From contig JBHEMT010000047.1 of NCBI GenBank assembly GCA_046262435.1, positions 1 to 24,732 on the forward strand: a stretch of DNA of 24,732 nt, read 5' to 3'. Under the pieces are notes generated by a model that did no database searches, was not told the DNA's origin, and was given only the letters and a program-made list of their open reading frames with translations. The stretch is from JBHEMT01 sp046262435. Its GTDB lineage: Bacteria > Chloroflexota > Dormibacteria > Aeolococcales > Aeolococcaceae. Positions 1-9,632 of the stretch are shown here, one piece after another (position 1 is the stretch's first letter; each line of letters opens with the position of its first letter). The translations under genes and the position numbers were made by a program.

Positions 1-972
1 GCCGCGCTGGACGAGCAGGGAGGGACACTCTCCACGGCTGCGCTCGAGACCCGTGTGGAACTGCGTCGCAACCGCCTGGAGACGATGCTCAAGGTGCTCG
101 ACGTCGACGGCGCCGTGCAGCGGGTCGGGGGCGGGTGGCGCTCCACCGGTGCGGCCTGGGAGTACGACGCCGAGCGCTACGCCCGTGTGGCCGAGGCGCG
201 ACAGGCGGAGCAGCGGGCGATGCTCGACTACATCGCCACCGGTGCATGCAGGATGCAGTTCCTCCGGGAGGCGCTCGATGACCCCGAGACGGCGCCGTGC
301 GGGCGGTGCGACAACTGCGGTGGGCTCAGCCTCGACGGTCGCGTTGACGAGGGCGAGGTGGCCGCCGCGGCTGACCGGCTCAACCGCCCCGGGGTGGTGG
401 TGGAGCCCCGGCGCCAGTGGCCGAGCGGCATGCCCGGACTGGGGATCCAGCTGAGGGGGAAGGTGGCCGCTGCCGAGCTCGCGGAGCCCGGCAGGGCGGT
501 GGGCCGGCTGTCCGACCTCGGCTGGGGTGGCCGGCTGCGCGAACTGCTCCGTGACGGCAGTCCGGACGGCGAGCTGCCGGTTCCGCTCCGCCGGGCCCTC
601 GTCGCGGTGCTCGAGAGCTGGGACCCGCAGCCGCAGCCCGATGGCATCGCGGTGGTCGGCTCGCTGTCGCGGCCACTTCTGCTCAACCACCTCGCGGAGG
701 GGCTGGCCCGCTACACGGGTCAGCCGCTCCTCGCCCGGCTGACGCCGGACCCCGCCCGCCCCCGCCCATCGGCCCAGGTCAACTCGGCGCAGCGGTTGCG
801 CGGCGTCCACGGCCGTTTCCGGCTGGAGACGGCCGCCCCGCTCGACGGGCGCCGGCTGCTTCTGCTCGACGACCTCACCGACAGTGGGTGGACCCTCACC
901 ATCGCCGCCCGGGAACTCCGTCTGGCCGGTGCCGCGGCCGTCTATCCCCTGGTGCTCGCCCTGCAGGCGTGA
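1..972 (+). CDS. recQ: RecQ-like DNA helicase, C-terminal part, fused to a phosphoribosyltransferase-like domain (5' truncated)
   Basis: The reading frame is open from base 1 and ends at TGA 970-972, so the window cuts off the start and the helicase motor domains. What remains begins with a winged-helix-like stretch. A RecQ-type zinc-binding segment follows, with a Cys near base 247 (GACRMQF) and the cluster PCGRCDNC near 297-320. After a linker comes a C-terminal domain with the PRPP-loop-like motif LLLLDDLTDSGWT (about bases 859-897), typical of type I phosphoribosyltransferases and ComF-like proteins. RecQ enzymes unwind DNA 3' to 5' in recombination and repair, and this helicase plus PRTase-like tail is the arrangement known from actinobacterial-type RecQ. 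The role of the tail is not clear. The internal GTG at 55 is not a credible start because homologous sequence continues upstream of it. Confidence 0.85.
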   Translation, partial: AALDEQGGTLSTAALETRVELRRNRLETMLKVLDVDGAVQRVGGGWRSTGAAWEYDAERYARVAEARQAEQRAMLDYIATGACRMQFLREALDDPETAPCGRCDNCGGLSLDGRVDEGEVAAAADRLNRPGVVVEPRRQWPSGMPGLGIQLRGKVAAAELAEPGRAVGRLSDLGWGGRLRELLRDGSPDGELPVPLRRALVAVLESWDPQPQPDGIAVVGSLSRPLLLNHLAEGLARYTGQPLLARLTPDPARPRPSAQVNSAQRLRGVHGRFRLETAAPLDGRRLLLLDDLTDSGWTLTIAARELRLAGAAAVYPLVLALQA

Positions 973-1077
973 GACCGGTGGCGGCACGACATCGGCGTGC
1001 AACACCTCCCGGTCGGTAGGGTTTTGAGGTCACACGGATCACGCGTGTCCACAGGGACGCCATCACGGGGAGCGGGC

Positions 1078-2043
1078 ATGACACGGCGCGGCTGGGTTCT
1101 TTTCACCGCGATGGCGGTGATCTGGGGTGTCCCCTACCTGCTGATCAAGGTGGCGGTCGCCGATCTCAGCCCGGTGGCGCTGGTCTTCATGCGCACCGCG
1201 ATCGGCGCCGGCCTGCTCCTGCCGGTCGCCGCCGCCCGCCATCAACTGCGTCCGCTGCTCTCCCGGTGGCGTCCGCTGGTCGCCTACTCGGCGATCGAGG
1301 TCGGCCTCCCCTGGCTCCTGCTCTCCGATGCGGAACGGCAGCTCTCCAGCTCGCTCACCGGCCTGCTCATCGCCGCGGTTCCCCTGGTCGGAGTTGCGCT
1401 CGCCCGCATCGTCGGTTCCGATGACACCCTCGACGCGCGGCGGATCGCCGGCCTGCTGGTGGGCATCGCCGGGGTCGGCGCCCTGCTCGGGCTCGACGTC
1501 GGCCGCGGCAACCTCCGCTCCGTGGCCGAGCTCGGTGTGGTCAGCGTCTGCTATGCGGTGGGACCGATGATCATCGCCCGGCGGCTCGCCCACCTGCCCG
1601 CCACCGGCGTGGTCGCCAGTTCGCTCGCGCTGTGCGCAGTCGTCTATGCACCGGTTGCCCTGACCCATCTGCCGGCGGCGGTGCCGCATGGGCGGGTCGT
1701 GCTCGCCATGCTCGCCCTCGGCGTGGTCTGCACCGCCTTCGCCTTCCTGTTCTTCTTTGCCCTGATCGCCGAGGTGGGACCGATCCGGGCGACGATCATC
1801 ACGTACGTCAACCCGGCGGTCGCCGTTGCGCTGGGGGTCGCCGTGCTTGGTGAGCGCTTCACCGTGGGAATCGGGGTCGGCTTCGCCCTGATCCTCGCCG
1901 GCTCGTATCTGTCCACCCGACGGGTGGCGCCGCGCGACCGGCCCCCCGTCACCCCTGGTGCAGCCACGTCAGTGGCATCCGGCGTCGCCCAGCCCGCGCC
2001 GGCTGAGCACCCCGGCGTCATCGCTCCGGCAGAGGCGCGGTAG
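1078..2043 (+). CDS. EamA/DMT-family membrane transporter
   Basis: The product has 321 residues, the usual size for the drug/metabolite transporter superfamily. About ten hydrophobic helices fall in two halves, the EamA duplication. The first helix carries AVIWGVPYLLIKVAV, typical of the EamA N-terminus, and the second half has the usual VNPAVAVALGVAVLGE motif near residue 255. The family exports or exchanges small metabolites such as amino acids across the inner membrane; the substrate here cannot be read from sequence. ATG 1078 is preferred over the in-frame GTG at 997 because GGGGAGCGGG lies just upstream and the first helix starts about five residues in, while the 27-residue extension looks non-coding. 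The C-terminal 35 residues are a Pro/Ala-rich tail. It is convergent with the membrane-protein pair that follows. Confidence 0.88.
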   Translation: MTRRGWVLFTAMAVIWGVPYLLIKVAVADLSPVALVFMRTAIGAGLLLPVAAARHQLRPLLSRWRPLVAYSAIEVGLPWLLLSDAERQLSSSLTGLLIAAVPLVGVALARIVGSDDTLDARRIAGLLVGIAGVGALLGLDVGRGNLRSVAELGVVSVCYAVGPMIIARRLAHLPATGVVASSLALCAVVYAPVALTHLPAAVPHGRVVLAMLALGVVCTAFAFLFFFALIAEVGPIRATIITYVNPAVAVALGVAVLGERFTVGIGVGFALILAGSYLSTRRVAPRDRPPVTPGAATSVASGVAQPAPAEHPGVIAPAEAR

Positions 2044-2120
2044 CCCGCGGCACCTCCGGTGCAGCGTCGTTCGGGCTCCCCCAACGGCTCACGATCAGCC
2101 CCCGGCTGTCCCGGAGCTGG

Positions 2121-2357
2121 TCAGTCGTCCCCGCCGGGGACGCCGGCGCGGGCTCGCGCGGTCGTCCGCGCAGCGATCAGCACCGATGCCGCCAACAGGG
2201 CGGGTACCGCGACCAGCGGCAGCCACCAGGCGGTGATCCCGCGATGGGAGAGGAGCGCGGAGACGCCGAGCACGACCACGATGCCCAGGGCAACTCGGTA
2301 GTCGTCGCCCACGATGAAGTCCCACCAGAAGAGCCCGAAGGCCCGTACCCGGTTCAC
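2121..2357 (-). CDS. Small two-helix membrane protein, coupled to the COG4280-like gene
   Basis: The 78-residue product starts at GTG 2357, which shares GTGA with the TGA stop (2354-2356) of the upstream gene, a translational-coupling arrangement. It opens with an aromatic, charged segment (FGLFWWDFIVGDDYR). Two hydrophobic helices follow (VALGIVVVLGVSALL and WLPLVAVPALLAASVLIA), then a basic tail ending in GGDD. I do not recognise a named family beyond short membrane proteins seen beside COG4280-type genes. Coupling suggests it works with its upstream neighbour, perhaps as a small subunit in the same membrane complex (inference). Longer frames starting as far up as 2483 would overlap the neighbour's coding sequence heavily and have shadow-like composition, so they are rejected. 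Confidence 0.7.
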   Translation of the reverse strand: MNRVRAFGLFWWDFIVGDDYRVALGIVVVLGVSALLSHRGITAWWLPLVAVPALLAASVLIAARTTARARAGVPGGDD

Positions 2358-3115
2358 GCCAGCCGTGCGCTGGGCCGGGCGGCGCCGACCGATGCCATGC
2401 GACGCAGCAGCGCCACGAGCACCAGCGCGCTCACCAGGACGATGGGGACGATCAGCAGCAGCGCCGCGTCGGCGCCGGGCCACGTCACGCCCGCACCCTC
2501 GGCACCCCAGAAGGTGCCGAAGCTGGTGAGCAGGCTACCGACGGCGAACTTCAGAGTGTTCTCGGGCACCCGGGAGAGCGGAGCCCGCACTGCCACCACC
2601 GCCACCAGCACGACCACCACTGCGGCCAGAGCACCCAGCGCGGCCAGGCCGAGGCGTCCCTGGTTGCTGCCGAAGGTGACCACGATGAAGGCCACCTCGA
2701 GCCCCTCGAGCAGGACCCCCTTGAAGCACACGGTGAACCCGTAGGTGTCGAGGCCGCCGGCGGCAACGGCCTGGCTGCGGGCCGCCTCGCGCTCCTTGCG
2801 GTAGGTGGCCTCCTCGTCATGGAGGTCCTTGAGGCCACCGGCGCGCAGGATGGCCTTGCGCAGCCAGCCAAGCCCGAACACCAGGAGCAGACCGCCGACC
2901 ACCAGGCGAAGCACCCCGATGGGGATCACGGTGAGCGCCGGTCCGAGCGCGGCGACAAACGCCGCCAGCGCCGCCAGCCCCGCCCCCACGCCGATCATCG
3001 CGCCGCGCCAGCCGCGGGTGACGCCGATGGCAAGGACGATGGTGGCCGCCTCGACCATCTCGACCACGCAGGCGAGGAAAACGGCGACCAGCAGCAGGAC
3101 TGTCCCGCCGCTCAT
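2354..3115 (-). CDS. COG4280-like integral membrane protein with an internal duplication
   Basis: The 253-residue protein has about six or seven hydrophobic helices and no signal peptide. Two similar half-repeats are visible: VVEMVEAATIVLAIGV near residue 17 and LLEGLEVAFIVVTFG near residue 135. Each puts an acidic E-x-x-E pair at the start of a helix. This recalls cation-transport membrane families such as FTR1 and UPF0016, which also use duplicated acidic motifs in helices. The overall pattern fits the uncharacterised predicted membrane protein group COG4280. A charged cytoplasmic loop rich in K, E and R lies between the halves (about residues 90-115). GGAG seven nt before ATG 3115 supports the start. 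Transport of a cation is an inference. Confidence 0.75.
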   Translation of the reverse strand: MSGGTVLLLVAVFLACVVEMVEAATIVLAIGVTRGWRGAMIGVGAGLAALAAFVAALGPALTVIPIGVLRLVVGGLLLVFGLGWLRKAILRAGGLKDLHDEEATYRKEREAARSQAVAAGGLDTYGFTVCFKGVLLEGLEVAFIVVTFGSNQGRLGLAALGALAAVVVVLVAVVAVRAPLSRVPENTLKFAVGSLLTSFGTFWGAEGAGVTWPGADAALLLIVPIVLVSALVLVALLRRMASVGAARPSARLA

Positions 3116-3210
3116 CGGAGGGCTCCGGGATCAGGCCACAGCACGCCGGATCGAATCATCATCGGCGCCGACATTGTCGCCCGGCATGCCCATCCGCCGG
3201 AGCCGCTCGC

Positions 3211-4188
3211 TCAGTCAGAACCCTCCGCCGCCGGCGGTGGTGAGATCCGGTCAAGCTCGGCCAGATCTTCGGAGGTGGGAGTCCACTCAACCGTCCGCGC
3301 ATTGGCCTCGACCTGCTCGACCCGGGTGGCGCCGGCGATCACCGAGGCCACCTGCGCCTGGGCGGCGAGACCGCCGAACGCGACGTCGAGCAGGGAGATG
3401 CTCCGCTCCCTCGCGAAACCCTCGAGGCCCTCGAGGATCGCCCAGTTGCGGTCGGAGAAGCGGTACTCGCTGCGGGCATGGCCGCCGGCCAGACGGCTTC
3501 CCTCCTGCGCTTGCTCGCCGCGATGGTATTTACCGGTCAGCAGCCCATCGGCTAGGGGGAAGTAGGGCAGCATGCCAACGCCGAAACGGCGGCATGCCGG
3601 GATCACCTCCTTCTCGACGCCGCGCTCCACCAGTGAGTAGTGGTTCTGAGCGCTGATGAAGCGTTCCAGGTGGCGGGTGCGCGCGATCCAGTCGGCGTCG
3701 GCGATTTGCCATCCCGAGAGGTTGGAGGAGCCGATGTAGAGCAGCTTGCCCTCGCGCACCAGGTCGTCGAGCGTGGCCAGCGTCTCCTCGATTGGGCTCG
3801 ATGGATAGGGGCGGTGCATCTGGTACAGATCGATATGGTCGGTGGCCAGACGGCGCAGGCTGGCCTCGACGGCGCGACGGAGGTAGTGGCGCGAGCCCCC
3901 GTGGTTGTAGGGCCCCTCGACTCCGTCCCCCATCGGCATGGCGAACTTGGTGGCCAGGACCGCCCTCTCCCGGCGGTCCTTCAGCGCCGCGCCCACGAAG
4001 AGTTCGCTCTGGCCATCGTCGCCGTAGATGTCGGCGGTGTCGAGCAGGGTGATGCCGGCATCGAGCGCGGCGTGGATCACGCGCACACTCGCGGCCTGGT
4101 CGAGGCGCCGGCCGAAGTTGTTGCACCCCAGGCCGACCGTCGAGACCATCAGCCCAGAGTCGCCCAGCTGCCGGTAGGTCATTCCCAT
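3211..4188 (-). CDS. Aldo/keto reductase family oxidoreductase
   Basis: The 325-residue product is a full-length TIM-barrel aldo/keto reductase, an NADPH-dependent enzyme interconverting carbonyls and alcohols in the cytoplasm. The catalytic tetrad is visible: Asp50 and Tyr55 in LLDTADIYG, Lys81 in LATKFAM and His125 in LYQMHRP. The family signature GLGCNNFG lies near residues 19-26 and IGSSNLSGWQ sits in the central strand. It is closest in style to the YghZ/AKR11-14-like general stress reductases, but the substrate cannot be assigned. Two in-frame ATGs exist (4188 and 4182). A -10-like TAGGCT ends 9 nt before the first, and there is no Shine-Dalgarno sequence, so the transcript may be nearly leaderless. 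It lies 65 bp downstream of the aminotransferase gene on the same strand. Confidence 0.92.
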   Translation of the reverse strand: MGMTYRQLGDSGLMVSTVGLGCNNFGRRLDQAASVRVIHAALDAGITLLDTADIYGDDGQSELFVGAALKDRRERAVLATKFAMPMGDGVEGPYNHGGSRHYLRRAVEASLRRLATDHIDLYQMHRPYPSSPIEETLATLDDLVREGKLLYIGSSNLSGWQIADADWIARTRHLERFISAQNHYSLVERGVEKEVIPACRRFGVGMLPYFPLADGLLTGKYHRGEQAQEGSRLAGGHARSEYRFSDRNWAILEGLEGFARERSISLLDVAFGGLAAQAQVASVIAGATRVEQVEANARTVEWTPTSEDLAELDRISPPPAAEGSD

Positions 4189-4253
4189 TGTCGCGGCAGC
4201 CTAGCGCAGGGCGCCCGGCCCACCCCAGTGGCCGCTTGCCGGTATCACCCAGG

Positions 4254-5435
4254 TCACAGGGGAGGTAGGTCAGTCCCCCCCAGGCGGCGCACCGCCTCGG
4301 CGAGGACCTCGGGCCGCTTGCAGAACGCGAACCGGACCAGGCTGCGACCCGCGTCGGCGTCGTCGTAGAACACCGAGGTGGGCACCGCTGCCACACCGGC
4401 GCGCCGCGGCAGCTCGCGGCAGAAGGTCATGCCGTCGCTGAAGCCCAGGGAGCGCACGTCGGCGGTTGCGAAGTAGGTGGCGGCGGGTTCGACGACGTCG
4501 AAGCCCACGGCGCGCAGGCCACCGACAAGCACGTCCCGCTGCCGGCGCAGGCCGTCGCGCAGGCCGGTGAAATACCCGTCGGCCAGCCCAAGCCCGACCG
4601 CGACCGCATCCTGGAAGGGCGTCCCCGACGCGAAGGTGAGGAACTGCTTGACGGTCATGATCGCGCTGGTGAGCTCGGCGGGGGCGCAGATCCAGCCGAC
4701 CTTCCAGCCGGTCACCGCGAAGCTCTTGCCGGCGCTGGAGATCGTCACCGTGCGCTCCCGCATCCCGGGCAGCGACGCCAGCGGCACATGCTCACCGTCG
4801 AAGACCATGTGCTCATACACCTCGTCGGTCACCACCAGCAGGTCGCGCTCCCTGGCCAGTTCGGCGACCTGGTCGAGTTCGGCCCGGGAGAAGACGCGGC
4901 CCGTGGGGTTGTGCGGACTGTTGAGCAGCAGCAAGCGGGTCCGGTCGCTCACCGCGGCGGCCAGCTGGTCGGGGTCGAAGACGAAGCCCGCACCCTCCCG
5001 CCGCAGGGTCACCGGCCGGCGCACCGCACCGGCGATCGCAATTGCCGCGGCATAGGAGTCGAAGTACGGCTCGAAGGTGACCACCTCGTCGCCGGCTTCG
5101 CAGAGCGCGACCATGGTGGCGGCGATCGCCTCGGTGGCTCCGGTGGTGACCAGGATCTCGCTGTCCGGGTCGAACTCCAGACCCCAGAACCGCCGCTGAT
5201 GCTCCGCGATGGCCTGACGCAGGGCTGGCACGCCGCGGCCCGGCGGGTACTGGTTTCGGCCGGCGCGGATCGCCTCAACGGCGGCGGTGAGCACCTCGGC
5301 CGGACCGTCGGTGTCGGGAAACCCCTGACCCAGATTGATGCTGTCCGTGGCCACGGCCAGCGCCGACATCTCGGTGAAGATGGTTGTCCCGAAGTGGCGT
5401 AGACGTGGCGTGAGCGGCTCTCGATCTTCGCCCAT
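4254..5435 (-). CDS. PLP-dependent class I/II aminotransferase
   Basis: The 393-residue cytoplasmic enzyme is of fold-type I. It shows the N-terminal INLGQGFPDTDGP motif and a NSPHNPTG signature near residue 172. The PLP Schiff-base lysine is Lys237 in SSAGKSFAVTGWKVGW, and a Arg is placed to bind the substrate carboxylate near the C-terminus (SLVRFAFCK). The LGQGFPD opening and overall length match the kynurenine/methionine aminotransferase and N-succinyldiaminopimelate aminotransferase subgroup, so it probably transfers amino groups between an amino acid and a 2-oxoacid. The exact substrate is not decidable. It starts 34 bp after the rpoD stop codon on the same strand and could be co-transcribed with it. 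No strong ribosome binding site was seen before ATG 5435. Confidence 0.9.
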   Translation of the reverse strand: MGEDREPLTPRLRHFGTTIFTEMSALAVATDSINLGQGFPDTDGPAEVLTAAVEAIRAGRNQYPPGRGVPALRQAIAEHQRRFWGLEFDPDSEILVTTGATEAIAATMVALCEAGDEVVTFEPYFDSYAAAIAIAGAVRRPVTLRREGAGFVFDPDQLAAAVSDRTRLLLLNSPHNPTGRVFSRAELDQVAELARERDLLVVTDEVYEHMVFDGEHVPLASLPGMRERTVTISSAGKSFAVTGWKVGWICAPAELTSAIMTVKQFLTFASGTPFQDAVAVGLGLADGYFTGLRDGLRRQRDVLVGGLRAVGFDVVEPAATYFATADVRSLGFSDGMTFCRELPRRAGVAAVPTSVFYDDADAGRSLVRFAFCKRPEVLAEAVRRLGGTDLPPL

Positions 5436-5469
5436 CAGCGGTGTGCTTCGGGAGCCCCCTGCCGGGGAG

Positions 5470-6585
<1,116 letters not shown>

Positions 6586-6748
6586 TGGTTCTCCCACGTC
6601 GTCGCTGAGGGGGCGTTCATGTCTCGGGTGCCGGACGACGCCGCAGGCCTCAACGCGTCCTCAGGATCTCACGAAGCGGGTCCCACAGGGTTCGTCTGAT
6701 GGCCGCAATCCGGGTTGCGAGCGGGGCTCGTCCTCGCGCGCTGACCCT

Positions 6749-6777
6749 GTGGTATTCCCGTCCCTGCCCCAATTCAA
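6749..6777 (-). promoter_or_regulatory. Candidate promoter upstream of rpoD
   Basis: Read on the - strand, TTGAAT (6777-6772) and TACCAC (6754-6749) are separated by exactly 17 nt and lie about 165 nt before the rpoD ATG. The -35 element matches four of six consensus bases. The -10 element keeps only T1, A2 and A5, so this is a weak prediction. It is the only TA dinucleotide context in the 283-bp gap that supports a -10 element on this strand. Confidence 0.3.
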
Positions 6778-6868
6778 ACGTTGACCGCGGGCGGGCGCGA
6801 CGGTCAGCCGAGGCGGGCTGATCGACAATCGCCCCCGCCAGGCATCTCATCGGGAGGCAGGATCATCC

Positions 6869-8179
6869 TCACCAGTTCTCGATCGACTCGGCGAAGATCT
6901 GGGCCACGTCCTCCTCGGTGACCTCCCGGGGGCTGGTCGCGAGCAGCCGCTGCTGCTGCATGGTGCCGCCCACCAGATCGGGAATATCTTCCTGCCCGTA
7001 GCCCACCTCGCCGATCCCGCTGGGAATGTCGATGTCCCTCATCAGCTCGATCACTGCGCGGGGGAGCCGTTCCGAGGGCTCGCTGCTCTGCTCCAGCTGG
7101 GGAGCGACCAGCTCCGCGGCGCGGAGATGACGCTCGGGCTGACTGGAGAAGGTGAAACGGAACGCGGCCGGCGCGGTCAGCGACACGGACTGGCCGTGCG
7201 GAACCATGGGCTCCTCCTGCGGGTAGCCGGAGGGTGTGTAACTCTTCACCCTACCTGCGATCGGGTACCCGTTGGCGTGGGGGATGTGGACCCCGGAGCT
7301 ACCGAAGCCCATGCCCGCGAAGGTCGCGGCGAGCATCACGTCGGTGCGTGCCGCGAGATTTTCGCCGCCGCGGTGCACAGCCTCGCGGAAGGATCTGGCA
7401 AGCAGGGCCATCGCCCGCTCCGTCCACACGTCGGAAACCGGGTTGGCCCCGCAGTAGGTCACCCGTTCCTCCGGGCTCTTGCGCGGGAAGTCGCGAAAGT
7501 TTCGTGCCGTGTACGACTCCAAGGCGTGCAGGAGGATGTCCATTCCCGCCGAAGCGGTGACCTGAGGCGGCAGGGTCATGGTCAGCAGCGGGTCCACCAC
7601 CGCAAGGGTGGGGCGCAGACGCCAGTGGCTGATCCCCGTCTTGACCCGGAGGCTGAGGACATCGAGCACGCACATGGCGGTGCTCTCTGAGCCGGTCCCC
7701 GCCGTTGTCGGCACCGCGATCAGCGGCATCAGCGGCCCCGGAGGCGCTTTGCCCAGGCCCACCGGCGGGTTGAAATAGTCGGTCAGCTCTCCGGGGTAGG
7801 TCGTCAGCAGGTTCACCGCCTTGGCGGTGTCGAGCACCGAGCCCCCACCCACAGCGACGAAGCCGTCCCAGGGGCCCTGCTCCCTGGCCCAGGCTGCGGC
7901 GGCTCGGATGCTGGCGTCGGTGGGCTCGACGTGAACGTCGTCGAAGAGCTCGGCCGTGATTTCGTAGCGGCCCAGCGTTTCGGTGATTCGCTGGGGCACG
8001 CCGGTCGCCACCACGCGTGGATCACTGAGCACCAGCACCCGGCGCAGCCCATGCTGCGCAACCTCGAAGCCGATCTCGTCGGCGGCCCCCGCCCCGAATT
8101 TCAGTGGGGGGGCACCCCAGGTGAAGATGGTCTCCTCCCTGAGTGCCTCCGTGCTGAGCGCCTCCTCCGCCCCGCTCAA
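6869..8179 (-). CDS. Hydroxyacid-oxoacid transhydrogenase (iron-containing alcohol dehydrogenase family)
   Basis: The 436-residue protein is a type III iron-dependent alcohol dehydrogenase. It has the subgroup features of hydroxyacid-oxoacid transhydrogenase (ADHFE1/HOT, EC 1.1.99.24): the opening ETIFTWGAPPLKFG, the loop FNPPVGLGKAPP, and HIPHANGYPIAGRVK. It carries the GGGSVLDTAKA cofactor motif near residue 113, the TTAGTGSE segment, and metal ligands in AGMDILLHALESY, HIPHANG and VPHGQS. The known reaction oxidises 4-hydroxybutyrate to succinic semialdehyde while reducing 2-oxoglutarate to D-2-hydroxyglutarate, using tightly bound cofactor. TTG 8179 is the only available start because the in-frame TGA stop of the transporter lies just upstream. 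Twenty-one bp separate it from that gene, so the two form an operon for hydroxyacid uptake and oxidation (inference). Confidence 0.9.
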   Translation of the reverse strand: MSGAEEALSTEALREETIFTWGAPPLKFGAGAADEIGFEVAQHGLRRVLVLSDPRVVATGVPQRITETLGRYEITAELFDDVHVEPTDASIRAAAAWAREQGPWDGFVAVGGGSVLDTAKAVNLLTTYPGELTDYFNPPVGLGKAPPGPLMPLIAVPTTAGTGSESTAMCVLDVLSLRVKTGISHWRLRPTLAVVDPLLTMTLPPQVTASAGMDILLHALESYTARNFRDFPRKSPEERVTYCGANPVSDVWTERAMALLARSFREAVHRGGENLAARTDVMLAATFAGMGFGSSGVHIPHANGYPIAGRVKSYTPSGYPQEEPMVPHGQSVSLTAPAAFRFTFSSQPERHLRAAELVAPQLEQSSEPSERLPRAVIELMRDIDIPSGIGEVGYGQEDIPDLVGGTMQQQRLLATSPREVTEEDVAQIFAESIENW

Positions 8180-8200
8180 TTCAGCAACCCCGGCTCGTGC

Positions 8201-9568
8201 TCAGGCGACCGGAGCAGCCACCCCTGCGGGGAGCGCGTCGTACTCCGCCTTGTGATCGAGGGCGGCGCGGTCGGGCATCCTCAGCAGTGCGATCAGGCTC
8301 ACCACCGCGCACAACACGAGGTAGCCCGCGATCGTTGCCGAACTCTTGTAGTGGACGAGCAGGGCGGTCGCGATCAGGGGAGCAGGACCGCCGGCGATCA
8401 CCGAGGCCAGCTGGTAGCCGAGGGAGGCCCCGCTGTACCGCACCCGTCCGGTGAAGCTTTCGGCGATCAGTGCCGCTTGGGGACCGTACTGCAGGTCGTG
8501 CGGGATCAGCGAGATGATCACCGCCAGCACCACCAGAGCGGCGCTCTTCGAGTCCAGCATGGCGAAGTAGGGGAAGGCGAAGAGGCCGATGCCGATCACG
8601 CCAACCCCGTAGACCTGGCGCCGACCGAAGCGATCGGAGAGGTGCCCCGCCAGAGGCACGGTGATCAGCGACACCACCGAGGCAGCGAAGACTGCGAGGA
8701 GCATGAAGTTCTTGCCGAACTTGAGGTGCTCGACGCCATAGGACAGGACGAAGGCCGTGAAGATGTAGAAGGGCGCCTGTTCGGAGAGGCGCACGAACAT
8801 CGACCCGAGGATCTCCCTCCAATTGCGCGCGATCACCTCGGCGACCGGCTGTGCCTCCACCTTGTTCTCAACCACCAGCTTCCGAAAGGCGGGCGTTTCC
8901 AGGATTCCCAGGCGGATGTACAGGCCGACCGCCACCAGCACGAAGCTGAGCAGGAATGGGATCCGCCATCCGTACGCCAAAAAGTTACTGCCGGTGAGCC
9001 GGCTGACCACGAGCAACGTTCCGTTGCCAAGGATCAAACCGATGGGGACACCCAGCTGCGGCCAGCTCGCGTTCAGACCGCGACGCTTGTTGCTGCCCCA
9101 CTCCATCGAGAGCAGGATCGAACCGCCCCACTCCCCGCCCACGCCGATGCCCTGGAGCACGCGCAGGATGGTGAGGATGATCGCGCCGGCGATGCCTATC
9201 GACTTGTCGCCGGGCACCAGGCCGATCAGCCCCGTGGCGATGCCCATGACCAGCAGGGTGGTAACCAGGGTCGCTTTGCGTCCGATCCGGTCGCCGTAGT
9301 GCCCAAAGATCGCCGCGCCGACCGGTCGCGCCGCGAAGCCGCCCGCATAGACGGCGAAGGAGATCAACACGCCGGTGAGCGGCGCACTCTTGGGGAAGAA
9401 GACCTTGGGAAAGACGAGCGCCGCGGCTGACCCGTAGAGGAAGAAGTCGTACCACTCGATCGCGGTTCCGACGGTGCTGGCCACGATCGCCTTGCGCAGG
9501 TTGCGCGCCGCCTCCGGATCGCTCACCTGCACGCCGGACGATGATCCGCCCTGCATTGACACAGCCAT
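8201..9568 (-). CDS. MFS transporter, metabolite:H+ symporter (MHS) family
   Basis: The 455-residue protein has twelve hydrophobic helices and the hallmarks of the MHS branch of the major facilitator superfamily (ShiA, ProP and KgtP relatives). These are GTAIEWYDFFLYG in helix 1, the loop 2-3 motif GDRIGRKATL, RVLQGIGVGGEWGG in helix 4, and a second GHLSDRFGRR motif between helices 8 and 9. Such proteins import carboxylates, osmolytes or aromatic acids with protons across the inner membrane. GGAG six nt before ATG 9568 supports the start. The transhydrogenase gene follows 21 bp downstream, so the likely cargo is a hydroxyacid used by that enzyme. This is inference, since substrate choice in the family is not readable from motifs. 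Confidence 0.92.
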   Translation of the reverse strand: MAVSMQGGSSSGVQVSDPEAARNLRKAIVASTVGTAIEWYDFFLYGSAAALVFPKVFFPKSAPLTGVLISFAVYAGGFAARPVGAAIFGHYGDRIGRKATLVTTLLVMGIATGLIGLVPGDKSIGIAGAIILTILRVLQGIGVGGEWGGSILLSMEWGSNKRRGLNASWPQLGVPIGLILGNGTLLVVSRLTGSNFLAYGWRIPFLLSFVLVAVGLYIRLGILETPAFRKLVVENKVEAQPVAEVIARNWREILGSMFVRLSEQAPFYIFTAFVLSYGVEHLKFGKNFMLLAVFAASVVSLITVPLAGHLSDRFGRRQVYGVGVIGIGLFAFPYFAMLDSKSAALVVLAVIISLIPHDLQYGPQAALIAESFTGRVRYSGASLGYQLASVIAGGPAPLIATALLVHYKSSATIAGYLVLCAVVSLIALLRMPDRAALDHKAEYDALPAGVAAPVA

Positions 9569-9632
9569 CTATCTCTCCAAGATCGCCGACCGAGTGCTCC
9601 CGCGACGGCGGCGGCATGGTGTCCGCGGGCGG

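Noticed and set aside
2050..2062. GCACC-TCC-GGTGC hairpin after the EamA gene as a terminator
   Set aside because: The stem is only 5 bp and no T-run follows. It was kept out of the feature list.
6812..6839. GGCGGG/CCCGCC inverted repeat downstream of the transhydrogenase gene as a terminator
   Set aside because: It has a 16-nt loop, only 6 bp of stem and no T-run in the transcribed direction. Such pairs are common by chance in GC-rich DNA.
6650..6850. 66-codon frame on the - strand upstream of rpoD
   Set aside because: It has no ribosome binding site and is Arg-rich, and it spans the candidate rpoD promoter.
7931..9430. Long open frame of 499 codons on the + strand
   Set aside because: It is antisense to the transporter and transhydrogenase genes, is rich in His, Gln, Arg and Asp, and has no domain pattern. 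This is a shadow of GC-rich coding DNA.
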